Shown one piece after another: positions 58,101-64,000 of a DNA stretch of 64,000 nt. Source of the stretch: Candidatus Latescibacterota bacterium (GTDB lineage: Bacteria > Latescibacterota > UBA2968 > UBA8231); assembly GCA_022819745.1 (NCBI GenBank), contig JAJEGS010000028.1, positions 1 through 64,000 of the forward strand, written 5' to 3'. The translations under genes were made by a program, and so were the position numbers. Under the pieces are notes generated by a model. It searched no databases. It saw only the letters and a list, made by a program, of their open reading frames with translations, and had not been told where the DNA came from. Within the stretch, counting starts at the first letter, position 1; each line of letters opens with the position of its first letter.

Positions 58101-58438
58101 CCAAGGGCTTGGAGTTTCCAGTGGTATTTATCTGTGGGGTGGAGGACGGACTCATCCCCTTCCGCGAGCGGGATGCCGACCTTCGGCTGAGCTCAGGACT
58201 TCGGCGAGCTCAGTCGAGTCGTCGAAGCCTCGCCGAGGAGCGGCGGCTCTTTTACGTGGGTATGACGCGAGCGGAGGAGGAATTGGTGTTGCTGCGGGCG
58301 CGCAGCCGCCAGCGCTATGGCGAGCGGGTGCAGGGCGCGCTGTCGCCGTTTGTAGAAGAAATTCCCGCTCAGTTGCTCGTGCGCGAGGATGTGGCCATGC
58401 CGCGCCGACGGGAGGCCGAGCAGCTATCGCTCTTTTAG
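55184..58438 (+). CDS. Endonuclease Q-like PHP domain fused to UvrD/Rep helicase
   Basis: The 1084-residue protein has two parts. Residues 1 to about 400 match the EndoQ/TIGR00375 group: PHP metal motifs (FVIDVHLHSRFA, GTGDYTHPEW, SVEIS, HHVVILP, IPAHIWTPH, SNSDAHSP) and a zinc knuckle with Cys279, Cys282, Cys295 and Cys298. EndoQ cuts DNA 5' of deaminated bases and abasic sites. Residues about 465-1084 are an SF1A helicase with Walker A AGPGSGKT (483-490), DEFQD, GDPDQAIYSFRG, ANYRSQ, TLHAAKGLEFPVVF and EERRLFYVGMTRAEEEL. One protein could nick at a lesion and unwind from it. All catalytic motifs look intact. Confidence 0.9.
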   Translation: MQFVIDVHLHSRFARATSRELNPSNLHKWSALKGVDVVGTGDYTHPEWFAEISEQLEPAEEGLYQLEPGRRAAVEQELPERCRRAVRFMLSVEISTIYKKGDKTRKIHHVVILPSLESVARLNRRLGAIGNLHSDGRPILGLDSRDLLEICLEADENVLFIPAHIWTPHFAALGASSGFDSLEECYEDLLPHIFAVETGLSSDPPMNWRLSALDRYAIVSNSDAHSPQKLAREATCFDTECSYPGIYSALKDRDPARFLGTLEFYPEEGKYHYDGHRKCAVCYKPEQTLAAEGICPVCGRKLTVGVLHRVEKLADRPEGFRPDVAPSYEYLIPLDEVIGAAVGVGPKSKKVRGVYDRLLAEVGTELEVLRRAGLEAIESCAGPLVAEGVRRMRCGEVDIYPGHDGEYGVISVFTEEERTRLQGQGALFDLGPAVAKTAEEVHVPAVPSPRPDSTAQAERDEDALDDAQRQIEEAEGGPLVVVAGPGSGKTRVLTRRIARLVASGVDPGQIMAITFTRRAAGQMRQRLSALLDGGLGAMQVGTFHRLALSLLRELGCEPKLVLDEVEARRLLEGTLADAGLSGSVTAASQAISLAKAAAQGPDEVAEEWRPHYGAYQAALHASGACDYDDILLDLLRFLEADAAVREQVRARFPYLLIDEFQDLNAAQYRLVLQLAGEGAGLMAIGDPDQAIYSFRGASPDHFVHLRDRFSDTRLFHLGANYRSQGHIVEAAAAVVGHNPEREAIELAAVRPGKERIRLIEVQSETAEGIAVVREIARMVGGTDMVQTDAGAEGTRSFADFAVLFRTGRQGQVLEECFRKEGLPYRLVGQKGFLQAPTVRAALAFARYASLSQEDVRRWQALEAIGVEPHILRQIRRGELSAAAQDRVEALEARIAEYRQWAAQEGAGTWVRRWQVEFGDPEDEALEHLARVADGTGTLAQLLETVLLGAEADYEERGGPQGPEAVALMTLHAAKGLEFPVVFICGVEDGLIPFRERDADLRLSSGLRRAQSSRRSLAEERRLFYVGMTRAEEELVLLRARSRQRYGERVQGALSPFVEEIPAQLLVREDVAMPRRREAEQLSLF

Positions 58439-58474
58439 ATTTCTCAAGCCGCGGGATTGGGCCGCGAAAGCAGG

Positions 58475-59038
58475 CTAGGGCAGTAGGTCGGCGACGGAGA
58501 TGGCCGCGTCGGGACGGGTGAGTGGAGAAACCGTGTCGTCGTGGGTAAGTACTGTACAGGACTGATAGGTTTCCCGTTCTTGGTCTGGGTCTCTATAGAC
58601 CTCTAGGCAGTAATCTACCAGATTGAGGATCCAGAACTCGGGAGTACCGCTGGCGGCGTACAATCTTTGCTTGTGTTCCCGATCGTATCTCAGCGAGGAA
58701 TCCGAGATTTCGACGACTAGTGCGGCGACCGTGGGATGGTACGCGAGGTGATCGCGTGGTTGGCCGCGGACTACGGCGACATCGGGTTCAGGCTCGGACG
58801 ACTCTCCCAAGGCCATGGGGACTTGGACGCGCACGGTAAAGCCTTGGACATATATTGCGCTCAAGACTTCACTCACTAGACAGACTGCTGTAGCGTGGGC
58901 ACGGCTTTGTGGTGTCATTTCGAGGATTTCCCCGTTGATCAGCTCAAGTCGGTCTTCTGGATGAAAAACGCCGGCAGATACCATTTTCTCGTATTCTTCC
59001 CGCGTCCATAGATGGGGTTGTAGGGACATTGCATTCAT
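58475..59038 (-). CDS. Uma2 family endonuclease (DUF820)
   Basis: The 187-residue protein fits the Uma2 family: RLELINGEILEMTPQSRAHATAV, VPMALGESSEPEPDVAVV with the PD motif, and AALVVEISDSSLRYDREHKQRLYAASGTPEFWILNL with E-x-S and the downstream lysine of the PD-(D/E)xK fold. These restriction-like nuclease domains are very numerous in cyanobacteria and some other phyla and spread by transfer. The role is unknown. It is convergent with the EndoQ-UvrD gene and 76 bp from the acyltransferase gene. Confidence 0.9.
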   Translation of the reverse strand: MNAMSLQPHLWTREEYEKMVSAGVFHPEDRLELINGEILEMTPQSRAHATAVCLVSEVLSAIYVQGFTVRVQVPMALGESSEPEPDVAVVRGQPRDHLAYHPTVAALVVEISDSSLRYDREHKQRLYAASGTPEFWILNLVDYCLEVYRDPDQERETYQSCTVLTHDDTVSPLTRPDAAISVADLLP

Positions 59039-59114
59039 AGACCGCTATCTCCGTCTTTTCAATTTAACATACCGCATTAAGCATTGCCACGATCTCATAG
59101 TCCTGATGGACGCC

Positions 59115-61055
59115 CTACGCTGGTTCAGGATTAAAAAGCCGCGCGATGTGTACGGCTTGGAAGAGCGTCGCTGGCTCTAGCTGCGTGCGCAGGGCACGCT
59201 TGCGCGGCAGGAGCGTGGTTTCGCCGAGCATGGGCGGGCAAACCATCACTTCGACCCGTCCACTGCCGATGTTGAGATTGCCGCGCGGACATTTGGGCCA
59301 TAGGGAATGGAGGCCGCGAAAAGTTAGCGGCACGATGATCACGTCGGGCGGCAGATAAGCAAAAAGCGCGTGCTGCATGGGCAGGCACTGATGCTCAAAG
59401 GCGGCGGTGGTGCCCTCGCCATAGACGACGCCCGGCCGCTCTGAGAGGAGCTCGGCAAAGCGGCGCGTGGGATTTTTCGTGTCGGCTGAGCGGGTCATAA
59501 TGACGTGCCCATCGACTTTCTCCATGATCTGATCGACTTCTTCAGTAGTAAAGCCAATCAATGAAAAAGAGCGCCCGCCAATACGCAGGGATGCAGGTTC
59601 GGTGAGGCGAGCGCGGGCGAGGCTCACCGGCGCGGGGAGTTCGCGCCAGCCCATCAGTTCGAGGAAGCGGGGGTCGTGGATCAGGGTACTCATCACCGGA
59701 TGGTCGAAGAGACTGCGGTGCGTGGGGAGGAAAAGGACCTTCTCCTGTTTGTTGGCTAGGTCGAGATCGTGGGCGGTAGCGGCGAAGAGCGGGTCGGCGC
59801 TTACGGTCAATTCAATGCCGAAGATGTCCAGCGATTTCCGCCCCCATTCGCTGCTTTGGGCGCTGGCTGCTTTGAGGCGCTCCTTTTCTGGAAGCTGAGC
59901 CGCTAGCAGGCTCATTTTTTTCTTTCCAGTGCGGTAGTAGAGGAAAGCCCACCGAAAGAGGCGCGCCCGACGGCTCCATGGGCCGAGGCTCTGGCGTCGC
60001 CCGACGTGCTGGTATTCGAGAAAACGGCCCTTGGCCTTGCCGTCGAGCAGTGGGGGCAGGACCACCAGATCGACTTCTCCCCGCGCCCGGCCTGCTAGTC
60101 GGTTGACGTAGCTGACTAAGCGGCGCGTCAGGTCGATCATGTCGCGGGTCAGGTAGCTATACTCTTGGCCGTACCAAAATTCCCTCGGCTTGATTTGGGC
60201 GGGATCTTCGGAGTGGGCTTGGAGGAACTTGAGTAGCATCCCCTTACCCAACAGAACCAGCTTGCACAACTTTTGGTGCCATTGAGCGCGCACCCGCCCC
60301 TCGATGCGGGCCAAGAGCACGTCGGCGTCCGTGATGGCCTTCCACACCGAGATGCCTAAGTAGATGAAGTTGCTATAGGTGTTGAAGCGGATGGCGAGGT
60401 GCTCGCCAGCGGCGAGGTAATCGACGACGCGCTCGGCGACTTCGCTGAGCAGATCGCGCAGGGTTCCGGCGTGGCGGACTCCGTCGATTTCGCAGGCGTA
60501 GTGCTCGGCCAAGCGCGGATCGTCGCCCGAATCGGGCGCGGGCTCTTTTTGCGCCGCACCGGATTGTATCTTCTCGGCGACGGCGTGGGCGTGGGACAGT
60601 GGCACGCGGGCGACCCGCAGCTTGACGAGAGCGGCTTCACCTTCGTCGAGGGTGTAGGGATTGTCGCGACCTAGGGCGTGTAGATAGACCGATTGGTAGA
60701 GCGCGTGGAAATCGAGTGCGTCGCCGCGCCCGCGCTCGACGAAGAGCTGGCGCGTTGCTAGGTAGAGGCGGTTCGCTTGGTGGTACGCCGGGCCGACGCG
60801 TTCGTAGTGGTCGTATGCCTCTCGCAGGCGCTTGTCGCGGAGCGGGGGGATGCCCTCGTGAATGGCACCGATCAGTTCGGCGCGGCGCACGAGCGCGTCG
60901 AGGTCGCTGCCCACCGGCCAGATGATTTCGCTTGGATCGCGGTCGGTAAAGTGGCCGTCGCTGATGGCGACTTGCATCAGCTCCTCAGCCGCCTCGTCGT
61001 AGAGACGCAGCATTTCGTCTAGATCCACGTCGCGCAGCAGTTTGTCTAGGTCCAC
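59115..61055 (-). CDS. PlsC-type acyltransferase domain protein
   Basis: The C-terminal third of this 646-residue protein is a PlsB/PlsC acyltransferase: the H-x4-D motif in LFLPTHRSLFDHPVMS, a G-x-R-type loop in SLRIGGRSFSLIG and the EGTT in GVVYGEGTTAAFEHQCLPM, then DVIIVPLTF. It would move an acyl chain to a glycerol phosphate or similar hydroxyl at the membrane. The N-terminal 370 residues are helical and unassigned (LDKLLRDVDLDEMLRLYDEAAEEL). The length is between that of bacterial PlsC (240) and PlsB (800), so it may be a PlsB-like enzyme. No signal or clear transmembrane helix was seen. Confidence 0.8.
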   Translation of the reverse strand: MDLDKLLRDVDLDEMLRLYDEAAEELMQVAISDGHFTDRDPSEIIWPVGSDLDALVRRAELIGAIHEGIPPLRDKRLREAYDHYERVGPAYHQANRLYLATRQLFVERGRGDALDFHALYQSVYLHALGRDNPYTLDEGEAALVKLRVARVPLSHAHAVAEKIQSGAAQKEPAPDSGDDPRLAEHYACEIDGVRHAGTLRDLLSEVAERVVDYLAAGEHLAIRFNTYSNFIYLGISVWKAITDADVLLARIEGRVRAQWHQKLCKLVLLGKGMLLKFLQAHSEDPAQIKPREFWYGQEYSYLTRDMIDLTRRLVSYVNRLAGRARGEVDLVVLPPLLDGKAKGRFLEYQHVGRRQSLGPWSRRARLFRWAFLYYRTGKKKMSLLAAQLPEKERLKAASAQSSEWGRKSLDIFGIELTVSADPLFAATAHDLDLANKQEKVLFLPTHRSLFDHPVMSTLIHDPRFLELMGWRELPAPVSLARARLTEPASLRIGGRSFSLIGFTTEEVDQIMEKVDGHVIMTRSADTKNPTRRFAELLSERPGVVYGEGTTAAFEHQCLPMQHALFAYLPPDVIIVPLTFRGLHSLWPKCPRGNLNIGSGRVEVMVCPPMLGETTLLPRKRALRTQLEPATLFQAVHIARLFNPEPA

Positions 61056-61157
61056 TTTGCACCTGTCTTTCGGTTTGCTTTAGCAGCCTAGAGTGAGTTA
61101 ATGCAAACCGCCTGCTTGGTCAAGCTCGTGCGGGGTGGTTCGAGGCGCGGAGGGAAC

Positions 61158-61286
61158 CTATTCGCCGCGATGCATGACAACGCCACGGGGATTCTCAAAG
61201 GCGTCGATCCACAAGCGGCACCATTCCCCGTAGTCGGTCAGCTCGCTGGACGGATCGCGGCGAGAGCGCGCGACAAAATCGGGGTA
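61158..61286 (-). pseudogene. orphan 3' end of a second PhyH gene
   Basis: On the minus strand the frame reads DFVARSRRDPSSELTDYGEW, then CRLWIDAFENPRGVVMHRGE and a TAG at 61158-61160. The PhyH gene at 63007 ends DFVARSHRNPFSELTDYEEW, CRLWTDAFENPRGVVSHRGE and TAG. The match covers about 40 codons without indels and stops abruptly at about 61286, some 20 bp after the stop of the glycosidase-like gene. No start or metal-binding region is left. Confidence 0.92.
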
Positions 61287-61308
61287 CCTAGGCCCCCGTG
61301 CAGAGAAG

Positions 61309-62886
61309 CTACAATTCACCCGGTCCCAGATCTGCATCGATCAAACCCCGATGGTAATTCTTCCCCATCAAGTACTTGATTTCCAGCTCTACATCGCGCA
61401 ATACGACAGCCGGTAGCGCCTGCCCGTCCCGTTTGAGCAGTTCGACCTCCAGCACATTCCACCCCTGCACCGGCCTAAATTTTTCGGGCAAACGAAAGAC
61501 ATACCAATAGCCAAAAACCCGATAGCGCGGCGCATCCATCACGTACATCTGATTGATTTTGCGCAGCAGCGATTGCGGTAATTCTTTGCCGTTAAAAGCA
61601 AAGCGCAAGCGATCCCGCTCCGTCGTCTCCTGCACTCGCACCCGCAAGATTACCTCGTGGACCCGATTGACCTTGTCCCATTTTTGCAGATCATCACTCA
61701 CCGCAAAACCCACCTGTAGCGCCTGCCCCTTTGCCAATTCAATGGGTAGCGGATTAGCGACATTCGGCGCAATCGCCTCTGGCACCGGCGCGCTGCCCTC
61801 GCTGGGGATTCGATAGATTTTGTCCTTGGCCGCCATCGTTTCGGGGAAGGGCACCTCGCGCAGCTTCTGGTAGAAATCGGCCTTATACGGCCAACAGCCA
61901 AACCAATGCGCGATATAGAGACCATCGACTCCCTGCGCCCAATAGTTGCAAGCCCCCGCCCGCACCATTTCGATCGTCCCCTCGCCGACCCGGTCGCTGT
62001 CGATCCGACTCTGTAACGCCGGCAAGACCCGACACGCCGTCCCGTGTGCCGCTTTGACGAAGGCGCTGAAATCCGCCGACGGGTCTGCCGCTCCCGATGC
62101 CTCGGGCACGATCGCGTCGACAATGCCCCGGCGCATCCACTCCAATGGCTCTAGCCCTACCGCCCGGCATCCATCCAGATTCGCTGGCACTCGCAGGACC
62201 AATTCTCGTGCCGGATCGCTCTTTTTTACAGCCGCGTAAACCCGCCCTATCCACTCGGTCATAATCCCCGTCCCCGCCGCAATCTCATCGGGGTGAAAGT
62301 AATAGGGGCAGTAATTGAGCTGTAGCTCAAAACCGTCAACGGGATAGTGCGCGAGCACTTCCTCGACTATCGCCAAATTCCGCTCGCGCACTGCATCCCA
62401 AGCGTAATCCCACGCGCGATACCCCGGCCACTCCGCGTCCACACCGCCCTTGCTGCCGATCTCCAACGGCTGCGGGTTGCGCTGCTGGGCGGCGAAGCGC
62501 GGATTTTCCCAGCTTTTCAACATCAACTCCCGCGGTCCCTGCTGCGGCAATAGCATCGCGTAGAGCAGCAGGCCATTGGCATGGGCTTTGTCGCAGAGCA
62601 CCTGGAGCGGATCGCATCCGGCTTTGATCAATTGGGTGAAATTCTGGTTGGCCCGCTTCCAGATCAGATGCGGCCACTTCTTTATATCCCGTCCCCACAA
62701 CGCGCCCACCTGCGAATCGTAGAGCAGGCTCTGCGCATCGCCTAGGGTCAGAGACAGCGCCTCGACTGGTGTCCCCACCAACTCGTCTACTGCCGCCTCC
62801 AGCTCTTCTTTCTGCATCGGCGGCTCGTACATGTAGATCAGCGGGTGCCGACCGTCGTGGTCGAAAAAAATGCGTGGTTTGGCCAT
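61309..62886 (-). CDS. glycoside hydrolase-like TIM-barrel protein
   Basis: I do not recognise a named family for this 525-residue protein, but it looks like a glycosidase barrel. Segments include PLIYMYEPPMQKEELEAAVDEL, LLLYAMLLPQQGPREL, VDGFELQLNYCPYYFHPDEIAAG and ELVLRVPANLDGCRAVGLEPLEWMRRGIVDAIVPEA, each like a barrel strand ending in a possible active-site acid. A beta-rich C-terminal domain follows (EVILRVRVQETTERDRLRFAFNGKELP). There is no signal peptide. It lies between a complete PhyH gene and the orphan PhyH tail, all on one strand. Confidence 0.7.
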   Translation of the reverse strand: MAKPRIFFDHDGRHPLIYMYEPPMQKEELEAAVDELVGTPVEALSLTLGDAQSLLYDSQVGALWGRDIKKWPHLIWKRANQNFTQLIKAGCDPLQVLCDKAHANGLLLYAMLLPQQGPRELMLKSWENPRFAAQQRNPQPLEIGSKGGVDAEWPGYRAWDYAWDAVRERNLAIVEEVLAHYPVDGFELQLNYCPYYFHPDEIAAGTGIMTEWIGRVYAAVKKSDPARELVLRVPANLDGCRAVGLEPLEWMRRGIVDAIVPEASGAADPSADFSAFVKAAHGTACRVLPALQSRIDSDRVGEGTIEMVRAGACNYWAQGVDGLYIAHWFGCWPYKADFYQKLREVPFPETMAAKDKIYRIPSEGSAPVPEAIAPNVANPLPIELAKGQALQVGFAVSDDLQKWDKVNRVHEVILRVRVQETTERDRLRFAFNGKELPQSLLRKINQMYVMDAPRYRVFGYWYVFRLPEKFRPVQGWNVLEVELLKRDGQALPAVVLRDVELEIKYLMGKNYHRGLIDADLGPGEL

Positions 62887-63006
62887 CGTCGTCTCCTTGC
62901 AATCGCTCAGTGCAGCCAGCCATTCGCCAAGCTGCGATCAAAGAAGCCGTCTGGAAATTCCTAGCAAAGCTCAAAGCACGAGCGAAAACGTACGGTTAGC
63001 GCCCTT

Positions 63007-63891
63007 CTATTCGCCTCGGTGTGAGACAACGCCGCGAGGATTTTCAAAGGCGTCGGTCCACAAACGGCACCATTCCTCGTAGTCGGTCAGCTCGCTGAAC
63101 GGGTTGCGGTGGGAGCGCGCGACGAAGTCGGGGTGGCCGGTGCGGCCGGTGTGCTGGCCGGTGGGCTGGTAGCGCAGATCCAGCGACCAGCGGCATTGGT
63201 CGGAGTAATTGGGGGTGGAGCGATGGGGCGTAAAGCGGCTCATGAGCACCACGTCGCCGCGCTTGCACTCCAAGGGGAAGGGTTCAATTTGGGGCATGGC
63301 CTCGGGGGCGATGGTGGTGCCGCCGGCTGCCAAGTGCCGGAGGTAGCCGGTTTCGACGAGGCCGGGCAAGACCTCCATGCAGCCGGTCTCTACTGTGGCT
63401 TCGGCCAAGGGTAGCCAGCAGGTGACGACGTTAGAGCCTTCGGCTTCTGGCATCATCACGCCGGCGTCTTGGTGCCAGGGCGCGTTGTGGAAAGAGGGGC
63501 CTTCGCGGTTTTCGTAGGCTTGCGGCGGCTTGGCTCGCAGGTGCTGAATGGGGTTGCAGATCAGTTCGGGACCTAGCAGCGATTCGAGCAGGTCGAGCAA
63601 GTTTTCGTTGCGCAAAAACTCGAACATCGCCCGCCCCCGATAGTGCATGATGTCCATTCCACGCCCGATCTCAGGGCACTGTTTGAACAGCAAGCCGTAG
63701 CGCGTGGCAAACGGGGCGTCCTCGTGCAGGTCTGCTATTTCGCCCTCGTCGTGCAGCGTCTGTGCGCGGGCGTCGATCCACGCCGACAGCTCGTCGATGA
63801 GTGGCTGCAAGTCGTCGTGGGTGAGCGCTTCGCGGGCGATGATGACGCCGCGCGTGTTGAATTCTGCGATCTGTTCGGTCGTGAGTTTCAT
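63007..63891 (-). CDS. PhyH family dioxygenase
   Basis: I start at 63891 (MKLTTEQIAEFNTRGVII), 294 residues. The metal motif is H-x-D in FHNAPWHQDAGVMMPEA and the distal His is in RFTPHRSTPNYSDQCRWSLDLRY, where the arginine after the strand can bind 2-oxoglutarate. It contains the longer insertions typical of the bacterial PhyH group that reads HYRGRAMFEFLRNENLLDLLESLLGPEL. The C-terminal 40 residues recur as an orphan at 61158-61286. The glycosidase-like gene follows 120 bp downstream. Confidence 0.93.
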   Translation of the reverse strand: MKLTTEQIAEFNTRGVIIAREALTHDDLQPLIDELSAWIDARAQTLHDEGEIADLHEDAPFATRYGLLFKQCPEIGRGMDIMHYRGRAMFEFLRNENLLDLLESLLGPELICNPIQHLRAKPPQAYENREGPSFHNAPWHQDAGVMMPEAEGSNVVTCWLPLAEATVETGCMEVLPGLVETGYLRHLAAGGTTIAPEAMPQIEPFPLECKRGDVVLMSRFTPHRSTPNYSDQCRWSLDLRYQPTGQHTGRTGHPDFVARSHRNPFSELTDYEEWCRLWTDAFENPRGVVSHRGE

Positions 63892-64000
63892 CGCGGTTTC
63901 CCCCAATCCGTTGTGCGGGCAAATTAAAGCAATCCCCATTGAACTGTAAATTTCTCGGCGTCTTCCCGTTCTGCAGATGGTGCATCCCGAGATTTGGCGG
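63892..64000. other. right edge of the window
   Basis: This stretch lies upstream of the last PhyH gene. I see no complete gene; the ATG at 63939 gives only a 16-codon extension of the PhyH frame without a better ribosome binding site. Confidence 0.5.

Noticed and set aside
1..64000. tRNA, rRNA, riboswitch, prophage or replication-origin features
   Set aside because: No tRNA cloverleaf, rRNA core, phage structural gene or DnaA-box cluster was recognised by eye. A covariance-model search would be needed to exclude short RNAs.

Overview
The window is GC-rich bacterial chromosome (roughly 60% by eye) from an uncultured-type lineage. Secreted proteins carry FlgD-type 'YPNPFN' modules, a dockerin-like repeat, CARDB domains and P-domains. 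The window also has many PhyH (phytanoyl-CoA dioxygenase) paralogues, enolase-superfamily dehydratases, HpcH/HpaI aldolases and a sodium-pumping decarboxylase. That mix is typical of Latescibacterota/Poribacteria-like heterotrophs that degrade polysaccharides or host and algal material. The assignment is an inference; no rRNA or tRNA gene is present to test it.

Layout. 1-403: edge of an IS701-like element beside the 3' fragment of an outer-membrane barrel gene. 420-6548: a sugar-acid catabolism block (RidA, MR/MLE dehydratase, SMP-30-like lactonase, PhyH and a coupled 94-aa protein on the minus strand; aldo/keto reductase and HpcH/HpaI aldolase on plus; a second aldolase on minus). 6809-13344: coiled-coil membrane protein, PcfJ-like protein, PhyH-HEAT fusion, SSS symporter and a VapBC45-like toxin-antitoxin pair. 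13427-24560: coupled CBM9-like/GNAT/cupin operon, then PhyH, opine dehydrogenase, a PhyH tail remnant, a TPR-thioredoxin protein, a GH16-like enzyme, PhyH and a GH42-like glycosidase. 24644-30072: SDR, PhyH, ammonium transporter, Gfo/Idh oxidoreductase and an Rpn-family nuclease. 30134-38410: a secreted S1 protease with a stand-alone copy of one of its modules, RecQ and PhoX. 38635-42553: biotin ligase converging on the oadGBA sodium pump whose alpha subunit it presumably biotinylates. 42698-46309: lipoprotein, a broken M36-type metalloprotease, an IS1-like transposase tail and a small membrane protein. 46343-55153: RmlA, an HxG-type PhyH, MR/MLE, PHP phosphoesterase, 2-hydroxyacid dehydrogenase, transketolase, cyclophilin and an EamA transporter. 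55184-63891: EndoQ-UvrD fusion, Uma2, acyltransferase, a second PhyH tail remnant, a glycosidase-like protein and PhyH.

How genes work together. The aldo/keto reductase, lactonase, dehydratase and aldolase near the left end could form a non-phosphorylative route from an aldose to pyruvate plus an aldehyde. Secreted GH16, GH42-like, CBM9-like and protease genes, with SSS, EamA and Amt transporters, suggest scavenging of polymers. The Na+ pump fits a sodium-based economy (SSS symporter).

Most notable observations: two independent places where a full PhyH gene is followed by another gene and then by an orphan copy of a PhyH 3' end; a metalloprotease gene split by a 65-bp insertion that is exactly one 32-bp repeat copy plus a 33-bp spacer; an EndoQ-UvrD fusion; a PhyH with H-x-G in place of H-x-D; and a large protease whose internal module is repeated as a separate secreted protein next door. 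No intergenic stretch above 300 bases lacks an annotated feature.
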